NCBI GenBank assembly: GCA_036850595.1
Contig: CM072151.1
Location: 18,515,307-18,579,306, forward strand
From: Rhyacichthys aspro
Taxonomy: Eukaryota > Chordata > Actinopteri > Gobiiformes > Rhyacichthyidae
Length of the DNA: 64,000 nt
Direction: 5' to 3'
Shown here: in pieces, positions 12,101-26,245 of the stretch
How positions within the stretch are numbered: the first letter of the stretch is position 1
Layout of the letters: every line of letters starts with the position of its first letter
Translations under genes and position numbers: made by a program
Notes under the pieces: model-generated
The model's input: the letters and a program-made list of their open reading frames with translations, nothing else
The model's database searches: none
Told to the model about the DNA's origin: nothing

Positions 12101-15100
12101 ACTAGAAAAAGCTAGTCCTGCATTATTAAAATATGTAGTCTCAAGGTTGTTTTGATTGTTCTTCAAATAAATGACCCTTTTTTTCATAGATACAGGGCAC
12201 CCAGCTCTCTATATACTGCTATGTAACTTGACAGGGTCATGTTCCAAATTTATCAGAACACATATCTCACCAAAGTACATACAGACAGACACATTCTGTA
12301 AAGTTGTTTGAATTTCTGTAGCTTACTGTAAGTCTATTTAATTCTACATTTTTATTGTAGTTTGAGCTGCGTGGCCAGATAACCCTGTTTGAAGCCTTCT
12401 GGGAAAAACCCTCAACTTATCTACTGAGGTGTGTACAGTGACCTTACCTGTTATTTGTCTGTCCTATCTCATCTTTTGTTTTTCCAGTAACAATAGGGGA
12501 AGTGGTATATTCTTACTTGAAGGATTACAACAATTTAGAGCAATGAAAATACCTGAACTACTGCGTGATAAACTAAATATTGCTCTCTTTTGCTTTCTAC
12601 AGCCGCCAGCACAGTAGAACACAGTAGAATCAGGCTATTTAGGTGAAGGTTAAATCAAGCTATGAAAAGGAACTCTCTTTCTTTTATAATACAATAAACA
12701 CATAATGGTTGCCTTGAGATAACCTTAGAGATTTGGAATGTGCATGCTTAAGACACTATTCATACTGTGTGTAAAAGGTTTATCCTTGCTTGGCTTGATT
12801 CCTCTGTCTATAGCTAGCCTCAACATCTTTTCCTAAAATACCACTGAATGGCATTCACTATTCAACTGGACCAAATTATAATAGAGCAATTGTGCTATAA
12901 ACTAGATCAGTGAAAGAGAATTAGACTTTCTTCTACCATAAATCCTTGAATAACAGCACCATTTAAACATCAGTCTGCGTGTAAGCTAATGTTTTCTGAC
13001 ATAGCACAGTGTAAGGCCACTTATTTCCAATCACAACTCTGTCAGGGAGCTCTTCCGACGTCTTGTTAGAAGTTTCAAAACCAATCCGGTCATAATCTGC
13101 AGCCGTCAAAGAAATGGAGACGGATTTCTAAAGGCGCTCTTTCGGCACGGTTGCTTAGCTACTCCCACGAACTGCGGGCTGGGATTGTCAGGGTCTTAAG
13201 TGTTGTGTGAATGGCCAGTAGCATTCAGTCCGGAGCTCATTTAGGTTTTTCATCTACAGTCAGGTAATTGTTTGATAAATATATAACGTCTTTGCTTCAG
13301 TGATGGTTCAACAATGAAACTTATCCTTAAATAGTATCATGGCTGGAAGAAAAAGGAATTTCTTCAAAATCCCCATGAAATCCAAAGCACAGTGTTGTTG
13401 TTATTGTCAGTGGGAGTATTTTAGGATTATGAACCTAAAACTCAATTTTAGGCAGACATTTGAGTTTCCAACAACTTTAATTTGATGTTTATCACCGCGC
13501 GATAGCTCCGGAGCATCCTATTTTACACTTTACATAACCAATGAACTCGGAAACCCTCTGCCCCATGATGCATCACATCATTCAGGGAAGCGAGGATAAG
13601 AATAATCCATATTGTTGTATCTAGGCCAAGTTATCAACACTGTATAACTGGAAGTGCCGAGTGTTGCCAGGCTTTAGGCTTTAAATGGGTGTACTCCACT
13701 ACTGTATCTCTGGAAGATCATGCTAGAGTTTTTTGTCACTCTCCAAAGACATAGATGTTTACCACCAATGGAATTTATCATGAATTTTTGATACAGGTTA
13801 AATAATAAATGTCACATTTCTGGTGAATGTAGACACAGAAATGCATGTAGTGCATTATAAAAGAAGAAGTGAGTTGGGTTGTCTGCTGCTGAAAACAAGA
13901 AAGTTTACCAGTTCTGGATATTGGAAGTTTTTTCCTTGAGTAATGGTAGAAGATACATTTAAAAAACAAGGTTTGTATTGATACATGGAAACTCCACAGA
14001 GGACCCCAATGGAACAATTAAAATAAACATGTTTACCACCACCAAGCTGTACAATACCCGTAAGGTGGATATGTCACAATTTTTATTGTCAATGGGTGGC
14101 AAAATAAACATACTGTAACATTCGTCTTGGGGCATCTTCTGTTGGAGTACAAAATGGAACAATCCTAAAAACAGAACTCCATTCTGTAAATTATGTCATT
14201 AAGGCCAAAACCTGAAAATGAAAGGGAAAACTCAAGACTGTAACATTTTCTCAAACAAAGCTTGTTTTGTGATAAGCACCCATGTGCCAAGAAAAAAAAA
14301 GATAATGCTGCACATTTTTCAAATAAACTACAACCATGCAAACATCTTGAATCAACAGCTGCTGCTTTTAATGGTTGGTGTCTTTTGGGCCCTCGCTTCA
14401 TAAATTAAAATAACTGCATTTGTTTTTGTACTGTTTATTACATATCTGGAAGTAGAAACCACAAACTAAATAGGTAAGTAGCCAACAGGTCCACCATCTT
14501 CTGCTATACCTTTATGGACACTTGTTTTCAAAGGTATGTTTCACAACGTGGGCCAGATAGCACTCCTCAAGATGACATCACTTGACTTCTCAGCTCAACG
14601 ATACTCTCTAACATGTTCAGGGGCATGCAGCCTTCATGTTCAATATTCTTAGTAGATGGATGTAATTCAATTATGTCCCAGCATGTTTATGTTTGTTTAT
14701 CCATATCACGCTGAAGCCTGATTTAACTCTCCCGAGATATCACAGGGGATAAGCAGATGTTGCTCAGACCCCAGTGACCCCGTGAGTTCCACAGCTACGA
14801 TCAGTGTGTTTGCTGTGGCGTGCTGAGGCGTAGCGGCACTGGCAGCGTCCTCTCCTGCTTAGCCTGTGAGTAATGCTCAGACCAGAGCGCGGGGGCTGGG
14901 CCAGGAGGGTTCATTAACTCAGCAGAAGCCTGATGAGCTGGAAAACTCCTAACCCTCAATGTTTTACCCCAGCAAAGCTCCACAGAGGACTACCATTCTG
15001 CCCAGCTCTGTAAGCAGCTCATTTTGATTAACAGATAAACAACAACAAGAAAATACAAGAAGCCTGGCCTTTGTGTCTTGAAATGAATTCCATGGTTTAA

Positions 15101-18100
15101 AATAATAAACCATCTTGTCATTGGAGCACATAAATATGCAGCGGAAAAATGAGTGAGGTAAACCACTGTTGCTAGATGTTTTTATCAGGAGGAAACTGAA
15201 CATTTCAGTTGGACTACACTTAATTCTTTCTGACAGTAAAGTTCATCTCCGGATCACTGTATGTTGTCTTGACAATAATTTGTCGTGGGAGAGTTGGACA
15301 CACTGACCGCGAGCTGACCACAATGTTTACTACCCAGAGGCTTCCCTTCCAGATGACTGCAGACAACTGTTTCACTTGACATTGGCCGTTCCACGCTGCA
15401 GCAGTGGGACGAGACTCGACCTCTCAGGTTAGGTTCACACTGGGACGCAGAGGTCAATCTTCGGAGTTTTAGGAGGGACCGTCTGGTGCCACAGAGCCGT
15501 ACGCATAAATCAGGGTGACATGTGGCTGTCTTTTCTCAAACATAAAAGCTTCAGCCCTGACCCCCTCTGTCCACTTTTAAAACTTAAAATATGGTTTGCT
15601 CAGAGTTCATAGGTTCACATGAACTGCAATATTTATACTTATTTATGAGATAGCAACAATAAACTGTATTTGGCAAAGTTTATTGTTTTGTTTTTTGTTT
15701 TTTTTACTGGAACCTCTGGTGCCAGTTTATCTTTGTGTCTTTATATATAGTATGTATATAATTAGTAGGACACAAAACAGCACAAGCCAAATAATATATA
15801 ATCTGTGCAGGTATAGATTATTGGGTGAAACAGGAACTTTAATTTAGAAAAACTGTCACAGAGCAGTTATGTTAGCAGCCTTCTTACGCATTTTCTCTTG
15901 ACGCTATCTTCTGGAGTTCACTATTTCTACTGGAGTTTACTATTTCCATTGAACTTGTGTTGTTAGATGGTGTGCAGACAGAACTTGTGTATAAAAGACA
16001 TCAATAAGTACTTATTTATATCAGAGGAATGAGGTATACGCTCCCACTCCACATTTAAGCTTGCTAAATTTTGTGTGAAACCTTTAACGGTGAGTTCATT
16101 TCTAGTGCAAATTAAGAGCTGCGTGAGTTGTTCTCCAGTGGGACACATTGGTGCCACTGAGGGGCAGTGTTGTTCCAGCCATGACACAGAAGCCAGCATA
16201 GAGCACGGGGCTATAGGGAGAAGTGCATGTTGAACATGTGTGATTACAACATGTTTAACATGTATTACCTCACCAGCCAGCTTCCACTTATTAGGCCACA
16301 TGCTTGTCGTGAGTACAGTGTGATGAATGCAGCTTTGTGTTACGGCAGAGTAAGGCTTTTGTCATGTGGCCTTTGGTCTCTTGCCGTCCTCTTGTGCCAT
16401 CCTGATTCTGTCTCTTCGTTCTCACATCACCTCTGACTCTAAAACAGACAAGGCCTCCTGGCACATGTCATTACTGATCCAAACTGTGTGTGTGTGACAT
16501 ACAGTCTCTCTGGACTGCTCCCACTTGGCCCATCAATGCAGCACAAAGCACCGATCACATATCACAGAATTCATCATGTATTGAGATGTTGACTCATCAC
16601 AGAGCTACAGCCTCAAGCTCAGTGCGAGACTGTCACTGAAAAGTGGCCAGAAAACGACTGCTTTGATATGTGCCACTAATGGATGAAAGCTGACAAATTG
16701 AAGGTGGCACGTAACACATTTATTCTTAACTGCTGCCTGTAAGCAAGGGAGTTTAATTTTGTCTCTGCCAATGTTAAATACTAGTTAATATATAGTATAT
16801 CTAATTATAATCCTGAGTAGTAAGAAATTATTTTGACATTCTTATCTCTGTTAATTGAGTATCAGCACTTTTTTTTCACTCAAAACATGGAACTTCTACA
16901 TTTACTGGTTCTTACATCATCGGAGTTTCACTTGAACTCAGTAATGTTGGTAGGGTTTCCTGGAAACATGCCTCTGCTGTCACACATAGTGATTTCCCTT
17001 CTGGTTAACTGCTGGCCTTTCATGTTTCCCTGAAGACTGAGGGGTCACTGGTGATGGAGTGCTCAGAGGAACTGCAGCTCACAATATAAACACACTATAA
17101 ACACTGGTATGCAGACAGGCAGCTTTTTCTCCGGGCTTTAGCAACATTTCATCTCCATTTGATGTCATAGTAAAACTTCAAGCGAAGGCCAATCTGAAGC
17201 GGAATTCAGTGAGCTTGTGTTTCTTCTATAGCCGTCTGCCTGAGGTGAAACAGTCATTCAGGAATCCCTACAAACAATGCTCCACCTCAACTTAGGAGAA
17301 GTTCACAGATTTGTCATGCAATGCCTGTAGGAATACGGTGCATTTTCTGCTCTGCCGCCAAATGGCTTTCTGCTCCACTAACGCTGTTTTTGCCCGATTG
17401 TTGGGGCACTGCACAGCCTCGTGTGATTTATTGAGCTTGATTGCAAGACAAGCAGTAATTCACTTCACCCCCACCGTCATTAGGAGAATTTAATATTTCA
17501 ACAGGCCGGCTTAATTTTGATTGTTCATTCCTTGCATCTTGGATAACTTTAGCTCACGCAGGTTCACAGTGGGCTCATGCTCTGTTTAGTTGACAAACTT
17601 TTGCATGGAGTGTTACACCGGTAAGGTGCAAGGCAGGATGATTTGTGTGGTACGCCTTCATCACATCATCGCCCACCATGTCACTTCTAACAAGGGGGGG
17701 AAGGCTGCAAACACTCGGCTTGTCAAGTGTTCGCTTTGGGAATGAAAGGCAATGAGAGGGAAACTGAGAAAATGAGGAGGAATTACAACAAGGTAGCCAC
17801 GCTCGCATCTTCCACTCCACGAACATGAAACAGCAGCCCACTTTAGAACAGAGAGCCCGATCCACCATTTTATCAAAGCCCATGGAGGAGGTAAAGCCCC
17901 CCCACCCCGGTGCCAGCTCCTCATCTCTACAGCAAGGTGATGTTTGAACCCAGATAAAGAAGGCACCCCATTTACCACCAAGTCGAGCACCTTGATTTAC
18001 CCTGAATATTAGTTCAATGTGGCTGAGTGACATTTCATGTGGAAGGGCTTGTTTGTTAAAAAACGGGTGTGCAATGGCTACTAAAAATAGCTCCATTGAC

Positions 18101-18703
18101 CCACTTTTTCAATAGGACTGGCATGTTGAAAGGAGACAGATCACTTCACACAGGACCTTCAACAGAAACAGCCAGTCATCCTCTTGGTGGGATAATGTTG
18201 AACTTGGCAGTGACATCACTCACTTTTGTTTTATCCACAATATTTAGTGGCTGCTTTCAATGAGCTTTTATTGGTGTGATTTTCACACACAGGATGTTCA
18301 AATGATACGAGAGGAAACTAATGTTTTAGTCCCACTGAAATGATGGTAAAGTTTTTGAAAGTCGAGCTAAGGCAACTATAATTCAGAAGTTAATCTATGG
18401 CTGCTTGTATAATCCTTGGTCAAACCCAATACACTTCTTCTTAGCTCATTATCTTTGCCAAAAGTGCCACTGAGCATTAATTACAATCTGTCTTCTGTGT
18501 GTGAGAGATGACCTCCTTGTCAATACACTGCTCAAACCTCTGCTTTTATGCAGATCCTGCTAATAGCCAGTTAATCAAGACCTGGTGATTAGCAGCACAA
18601 GTATGCACTTTTTAAATCCTATGGCAGCAGTAAGAGCTGCTCAGCTTTGCCCATTGTTTTTAAATCATGGCCTCATTGCTGTTAAATAAATAATGTCACA
18701 GTG

Positions 18704-18706
<3 letters not shown>

Positions 18707-18770
<64 letters not shown>
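18707..18770. repeat. Dinucleotide microsatellite (TA)32
   Basis: An uninterrupted run of 32 TA units. Long TA tracts can extrude cruciforms and are prone to length polymorphism and assembly error. Confidence 0.98.
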
Positions 18771-18774
<4 letters not shown>

Positions 18775-21700
18775 TCTCATATTATTTTTAGTTTTTACAC
18801 CAAAAAACACACAATTCAAAACCTAGCTGTGCATCTACATTTATTGACTGTTAATGGTGAAAGTGATGGGACATGGTATTTGTACAATACATTAACACCC
18901 TCTCCCTTCTCTGTTGGACACTTTGTTTTTCTGCCTTTGAACTTCACTTCTGCGTCCTACTCTAGGCAGGTGACAAAGGGACAGAGATTTAGACCGATGC
19001 ATTTGAGCTGTTTGGCTGGGTAACTTTGAAACCGAGGCCAAAGCAGGGCTGTGCAGTGAATGGCATGCATCCAGAATGGTCTGCTGACTTTTCTTTCTTT
19101 TGGCTGATTTACTTAGAAGTCTCTGAACTCTTCTCAGGTGGATCTATAAATCAAAATGACGGGAAGCTACGAAAACCTTTCCAAAAGAAATCAAGAAATG
19201 CCAGATGCCAAAACAAAGCCAGCATTTGAATTCGACTGCACTCTTTTGAAAGATACATCTTACGTCTTGCCTCTTATGATTCTTACATGCGGTAGTGCAC
19301 ATATGTGGTTTTTTTGAAGCACTGCTAAATCCACATTACTACCTTCTCGAGAGGGATGAATAGCGCTGTGATAATAAAGATGTACGGAACTAAAACATTC
19401 TTTCCAAAGTGAGCTGCAAGTCATCTAATGGAAGCGGTGATAAGTGTAAAATCCTGGACAACTCCCCTGACACTGAATTGTAGATCTGAATCGAGACGTC
19501 GTGCTCTGAAGTGCTGCACTTTCATGGCAGAAAAAAACAAGAGCTGCTCCTATGGCAACAGAAAATCAGTTAAATGAAGACAAACAGTAGGCCTCTGAAC
19601 CTCCACCTACACGAGCAGCAAAAAAACACATCCTTTTTTCACAAATCCATCAATGTGGTAACTTTGTAGACTTGCTGAATGCTAATGGCTCGTAGCATGC
19701 GCCGCTTAAATAGGTCACGACTGGGAATAATTGTATTAACTGCTGTAAATAGAAATAAACAGGGGATGTGAAGAACAGTAATGGATTGTCGGAATCTATT
19801 CAGAGGCTTTCTGAGAAAATGGTGAAGTCTTAAGGGAGGCACTCAGTGTCACAATTTAGCCTTTTTTTTAGCCCCCCTCAAAAACTGCCATCTGCTTAAG
19901 AAAGCCAATTATAAAGAGAGACATAAAGGCACTAAAAGTGTAAGCCTGATAACATTCTTTAGCAAAATGAGCTTTGTGATGTTCCATCATATCTGAGTAA
20001 CTCAGATAATATGACTTTCTTATTCTGCTTCACCTTACATCCATTATAAAGCTATTATACAGAGCACATTAAAGAGTGATTAAAAGTATAATCATTCAGA
20101 GATATGAAGGGGAATGATTGCGTGGCCCAGTCTACTTTTCTGTCTCTCATGTTGGATCTGCCCTCCAGTTGTTAAGGCCAAGAACATGCTGTTCTGGGAG
20201 CAGCCCACAAATTTGCTCAGCGGAGACACTTGCTGCCAGAACATCAGGAAGTTGATCAGTCCTTCAGTCAAACTAAATGCATCTAGTGAACTCAGAAATT
20301 TAAGGAATGCCACTGTATTCTGTGGCCTTTCGCGTATTTTTTACTTGTGTGTGACGAATTCTCGAGGCAGTACACTCTTTCTTGTACCGATTTTAGTCTC
20401 AAACTAAACTTTTTGCCCTTGTGCTTTGGGAACTGCATTTACTCGACAGCACATTAGTAACTTTTGCCAGTTAAGCTGCTCTCCTTTCTCTGCCAGGGCA
20501 GAGCAAGAGTAAGGTATTCTTTAAATGTTTGAACAGATGGCTCCCACGAAGTCTGGAGGTAAAAATAAAAACATGTGCATGTGGCTTGAGAGCCCAGAAT
20601 GCCATCTATTCTTCACCTTTATCTCCTCTGGGACTGCAGCCTTGGGGCTGATGCTTTTGGAAACTTGTAGAGATGCTGGCCAAAAACATCAACCAAATTG
20701 TAATATATAATTTTGAAGTTGTCTTCAGTATAAAAGCATTCCACTGTTATGAGAGCTGTGCTTTCGATTCAAATAATAAATCATAAAGTAGATAAAATAA
20801 TCTACGTATATCAAGAGATCTGTTTTTTGTATTTTGTGGGCTCATAAGATGCAGTTAATGTGACACCATTTTATTGAAGGCAGTTTTTGTACATTTTAAT
20901 TCTGAAAAAATGAATTAACACTGAACTTAACTGTTTTTAGTAAAAGTAATAACACGTCCCTTTGACCAGCACCTCCAAGTGAATAGTTACATGGCATTAT
21001 TGTTGGGTTTATTGAAAAAAACTGACAACTTACATTTTAGAAGCCTTTTGCTTCTACAATTTATACAATTCATTACAACCTTTTTATTACATTATTTAAA
21101 TCATTTTAATCACATAATAATGTACAATTGTTTAAACTAGTCATATGTGGTGTTCTATAGGGTTCTGTGCCATGTAATTTAGCCCATGAATTCAAACTAC
21201 AGAAAATTATTTCTTTCTATAAATAACAAAAAGTACTTAAAAAAATATAAAGCATGGGATCTCACATCTAGAATACTGCTGCAGTTTGTCAGGTTTACTT
21301 ACAAAGAGCAAATAAAATATAAGACCTTAAAATGTGTTTACTACGCCGCTGAGAAAATGAAACAAACAGAGTTAAGACTTAAGCTTCCTAATTCGACAAG
21401 AGGACGACAAATCCTTACATGATCCTAAACAGCTCCTCCGCTGTAACTCACTGAACTGGAGGAGGAGGCTCCCCATCACCTCGACAGCATCACCACAGGC
21501 CTGTGCAGACATTACTCTCAGTGCCCAAGGACCCAACAACTCGCTCCTTAATATCTTAAATCTTCAGGCAGCCCAATCTCTGCCCCGGAGAGAAACATCT
21601 GACAGAAACAAAACATAGATCTCTCCAGTTTTTCGATGTATGCCTAGGGAACACGTAAGATGAAGACGCAGTGTGAAGGGCGACATGTATAAAACATGAG

Positions 21701-22000
21701 TGGATTTGGAAAGTCGAGGCGAGCACTGAGCACTGCCTTGGAGAACACACTAAATACAAAGTGTATGTCTGATTTATGACCCTCTGACCTTTTAACCCTA
21801 GAATTTGAAGCTAGCACAGAAGATCTCAAATTATTTAAAGGAAATGTCAGTGGGCCTGCATTATGCTCAATTGCATTTTTCAAGCAACATTCACCTCAAT
21901 GAAGACAGCAGAGGCATAGAAGAAAAAAGCATATGCACATTACACATGTTCTGTTTTAAATGATCTGCCATTATAGACTGACTTTGGATATAGTGTTAAT

Positions 22001-22515
22001 TGTGAATGCAGAACAGCACACGAATAACGTGGAACGCATGAAGGCAGCATTTGAATGGAAAATGATCACCATTGTGGAATCCCATGTTAAGTCTTTGCCA
22101 CTCCAAAGGATCTGAGATAAGAAAGCTGACAGCTACACAGGGAAATGCATTACTATTTCAGCTGCCGTTGCTGCTTCCGTGCCTCTCTGCAACCATTTTG
22201 ACTCGTTCCTCACTCCCATCCTTAATTGTTAATGATTTCTTCAAATGCAAGCCCAGAATCCCTCATACCTTCCCATGGAATATGTCACATTCCAAGATGT
22301 AAATCCAAGGTTAATCCACAAATCAGGTTTCCGCTGGCAGGATGCTTAGATATTGTCAGGATGGGAAAGCATGCCAGCAGCTTTAGTGCGCACTGTCTGC
22401 CATGCAAACCTGGCCTACAACGAGATCCTCCCAATGACTTTCACTGTGTAATTCTGAATCATTTACCAGACAGCGGCAAAGCATGCCAGACACGCATAGC
22501 CAGTTTGCGTTGAAA
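22001..22515. promoter_or_regulatory. Candidate conserved non-coding element (CNE)
   Basis: This stretch is less AT-rich than its flanks, lacks repeats and contains dense binding-site-like words: two copies of aaagcatgccag (22366-22377 and 22478-22489), catgcaaa (octamer-like) near 22401, and homeodomain cores. Plus-strand open frames (22072-22302, 22226-22513) overlap in two frames with no recognisable domain, so I do not call a gene. That it is a CNE is inference from texture only. Confidence 0.25.
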
Positions 22516-25500
22516 AGGTAACAATGCTAATGCTAACAACATTGAAAACATGGTTAGCTTTAAAACTGTTCATAAAAGTTTAAAGAAGGTTGGGGCATGG
22601 CTTTTGATCATAGCTTAAGTAAGCCAATCAAATAAAAATGACTTAAATGATAATGATGAATGAAACATTAGCCTACTGAACTCTCTGACTAAATTATTGT
22701 GAAAATAATTATTTAGCTGCCAGTATTAGTTTTAATTGCAATAAAATTGAGTTGAAAGAGAAAATTGTAAAAAACAAACAAACCCTTAAACAAACAATAA
22801 CAAAAACACACACACATACACGAAAGTTAAGTCACGTCAACATAAAAGCATAGTCCAGTATTTTGTAAAAGTCCATAAAATTTATTTAAAAGTATCCAAT
22901 AGAACCGCATTAACAAAACACACAAGTTAACTATTTGCAAGAAAAATATCAAAAATCATATCAATAAAAACAATACACTGTACATAATAGATGTTCAATC
23001 AATTAAGTTGCACTCAAGCACAAAAAAGATCATATAGTTAGTTTTATATAACAGAGAATAGGGATTCACCGGTGGGGAATGAACTTTACCAAGCCTATAG
23101 TAAGCTAGAAATGTCAGTCCATTAAACACATCTATCAACTTAACATAGGCAACAGGAAATAGTCCCATAATTCAAGAAGCAGTTACCATTTTTCTGGGGA
23201 TGAATTAGGAAAGTCAAAGAAAATCACGTTGCCAGGAGACTGCAGAGCCAAAGACAAGCATTTACACTGACCTTTTCTGAGAATAAGAAGAAGACAGCTG
23301 TATACTGTATAGGAAAAACAATATGCACTTTTTTTTCTAAATTAAAGTAAGCATTTTGATTAGCAAGAAATGTTCTGGGTTTTCGGATAGTCAGCATCTT
23401 ACGGCTCTTGCTTTGAAAATTAAAAATATGTAGTTCTTTGTCTACATTGGATTTAACGTGAGCAAAATTTGTGACAATAAATGGCAAGTGCAGTATGATA
23501 AACCTCTCTGAATTTAATGTTCAGAAAGCTGCAAATAAACTGTAAATAATATTTTTCTGCTGTTCATTATATGGCCTTTACTCCAGCCTCTGTACCGCTA
23601 CTCGCTGGGATTCACTCATATAACATGTTTACATAGCAACAATACTAAATTCACCATATTTCAGCATAAAGATGGCACATTTGCAACTAAATAAATCAAT
23701 ATAAAAACACAAAAAGGAGCATAATGACGTCGGTGTCTTTAATTATATTTTAGCAATTTAAGGCAAAATTAAATAAAGATGCCCTCATAGTAACATTTGT
23801 TTCATTCAGCACAAAAAATGTATTATAACATTGACGCTATATTCACATTTTAGTTGTGCTGATTTGATGCAGTTCATGATGCATAGATATAGTGTTTCAA
23901 TCTCTTTGTTTAGAGGAACATCTGCATCTGAGAGATCACATCAGTTTGTCCATCAGTTTGTTGGTGTAACCTTGACCTTTGGCTAATTCTAATCGGTTCA
24001 CGCCTAAGTCCAGCTGAACATGTGTGTGACATTTGAACTACTTCCCACAAGGTGTTCCTGAGATATTGCGACTACAGCTGGCTGGGTGACGGCCGGACAA
24101 CCTGATAACACTGTGCTTCTAGTGAGGGCTGCCTTCAGCAATGAGGCACGAAAACACAAACAAAACTGAAAAGATGTACCGAAATGCTTTTCATGTATTT
24201 CTGAATATTTTTTGAATGTTAAATTGGTATCTGAGGGGACCTATTTTCCATGCCAGTAGCAGTGTGTTGACGGCGTTTCACTTAATCCACTCAGTTAAGT
24301 GAATGGACTTGGCCATGATAGTACACACAACCTGTGACATTCAGCTGTTTACACACAAATGTCGGAGTGATAATCCACCAAATCCCCTCCAAATCCCCTT
24401 AATCACAGCTGGTCGACCCCGAACAAAACACGGTTAGTCTAAATGACAGAGGAGCGGATAGACTACAGCCTCGGTCTGAGGGGGAAGACATCAGGTTACC
24501 AGGGTAGATTTACGCAGTCATCGAGCCCATGTGGTGGAACAGAGCGGTAAAATTGTTATATAGATTGGCCTAGAGTCAAGGTCAAATGTTTACATCCCCA
24601 TGGTGTTTTTTCCCACGATTAATTATCAATTAATTAAAAAGAAGCATAGGAGCCGAAGATTAAATGGTAAAATTGCTAATATTTGGTGCTGTGACCTTAG
24701 CCTACTTCACAGCTACTGTACATTGATAATTGGATGTGAGACCTCTTTTGTTGCGTTAGATAAGTGGGATGGACAAGTTGGCAGTACACTGGTTGTACGG
24801 CGAAAGATGTACACAGTAATAACCCAAGATGCAAAACTCTCACTGGACAGTTTCTACTTGTAGCAGCAGTTGTTTTACCTCCGTTTTCGTTATTTCCTTA
24901 TTGGATTACACACCAGTTTATCTCATGCTATTTGATTGTTTAATGCAACTTCACATCCATTTGCTTGTGTACGTTCGAGGGGTGGTCGACAGTGTGAGGA
25001 AAGTACTCCCTTTACGCTTTAAATTTGGACATATTTTCCTGTAAATGAAGAAAAAAACAAATTGACTGATAAAACTGAAAAATCATGGAGTATGGCTCTA
25101 CACTCACTTTTGGCAAGTGCTCGTTTTTAATTACTGGATTTGGAAAAAGTGCTATCAGGACATATTAGGACACTCGTCTTCCCAGACATAAAATAGCACA
25201 CTAAGCTATGAAGTTATGGGAAATGTAGGATGCAGGCCTTTTTCTCATTTGGGGCGCATGATGAAATTTGTGGACTGGATGTCAGGATATCTCAGCCCCG
25301 CACCGCTTTGATTTCTCCCATTTGTTTTTGAATGTCTCTCAGCGTAGAACAGATGCGCTTCATGACTTGACTGAGGTGCATGAGTTCAGGCATCTCAAGT
25401 CTGTACTCCGGTATTTCAATCCGAAGAGGTGGAGTTGGACGAGTTTGGAGTGTCTGAGCAAAACAGCGATGGGGGGAGGGAGGGGCGACAAGTTTGAAGT

Positions 25501-25995
25501 GAATAATTTATCACTGATGTTTCCACTGCCTTTGTTCTAGGTCCAAAGGATCCCGGTTTTAAGTTTTAATAGCATTTGTGGCTGGACTTATTATGTGTGA
25601 TCAAATAATTCTCATGCCTGGGATTAAATGAAGTAAGTATTCTTCTCTTCATTTTTCTAGTAATGGAAGTTATCATGGCCGCAAGGGTATTGCCCAATTC
25701 TTCTGCCCTTCACCCTCTGATTTGAATATTATCAAACATACAGCTACATCGAGGGTATTCCAGTGACTGGCTCAAACATTTACTGCGGGAAAAAAGTTGA
25801 AATTATTAACTAGACACAACAGATGGATCCAGTAGTGTCGTTGTAAATTCTTAATCTGCCTGTAGCCGTCGTTTGTCGAATGACGTTTGCTGAAAGGAGT
25901 GCATCTAAGCAGCAAATGCAAATCAAGTCTTATGCAATCTTCACATGTAGAAACACAAGTAGATTTGAGAGACCGTGTATGTCTAGAAAATGTAT

Positions 25996-26245
25996 TTAAG
26001 GGATAGGTCAGTGTTTGTAAATGGCGTTCTATCAGCTACTAATCAATAGTTATAGAGAGCAATGTGAAGGTAAATAAACTATGCTGTGAACAGGATTAGT
26101 CAAAAGTGGATGGAAAACTTAAACTAGTCCAGTTTTTATTTAATTTGGGAGGTGTAGTTTTTAGCCTTTTAGGACAAGCACAGACAATCGTGCCATCCTT
26201 TCATAACCGTTAGCTAGGTGGCTATGCAAACAAAATATGCTAACA
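25996..26245. mobile_element. Decayed interspersed repeat (ttaagggatagg... type)
   Basis: The left end ttaagggataggtcagtgtt resembles the terminus of a common fish non-autonomous DNA repeat that starts TTAAAGGGATAG. The copy is strongly diverged and I cannot place its right end. The words gttagctaggtggc (26209-26222) and tttgtttgcat nearby recur in inverted orientation at 7305-7346. Family assignment is from memory and weak. Confidence 0.3.

Larger units (their letters stand above)
11321..22000. other. Intergenic, tprg1-lpp interval, left part
   Basis: There is no exon I can support on either strand. It contains two simple repeats, (TTAT)7(TCAT)9 at 12037-12100 and (TA)32 at 18707-18770. The longest open frame (17575-18096, minus, 173 codons) has no recognisable domain, and a second minus-strand frame is open across the same bases, which speaks against coding. 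Short moderately GC-rich stretches (about 13030-13230, 14740-14990, 17560-18100) stand out from the AT-rich background and may be regulatory, but nothing in the sequence proves it. Confidence 0.5.

Noticed and set aside
25466..25487. G-rich run ggggggagggaggggcg as a possible G-quadruplex
   Set aside because: Only three separate G runs with one-base loops. A four-run quadruplex would need the first run to be split, so support is weak.
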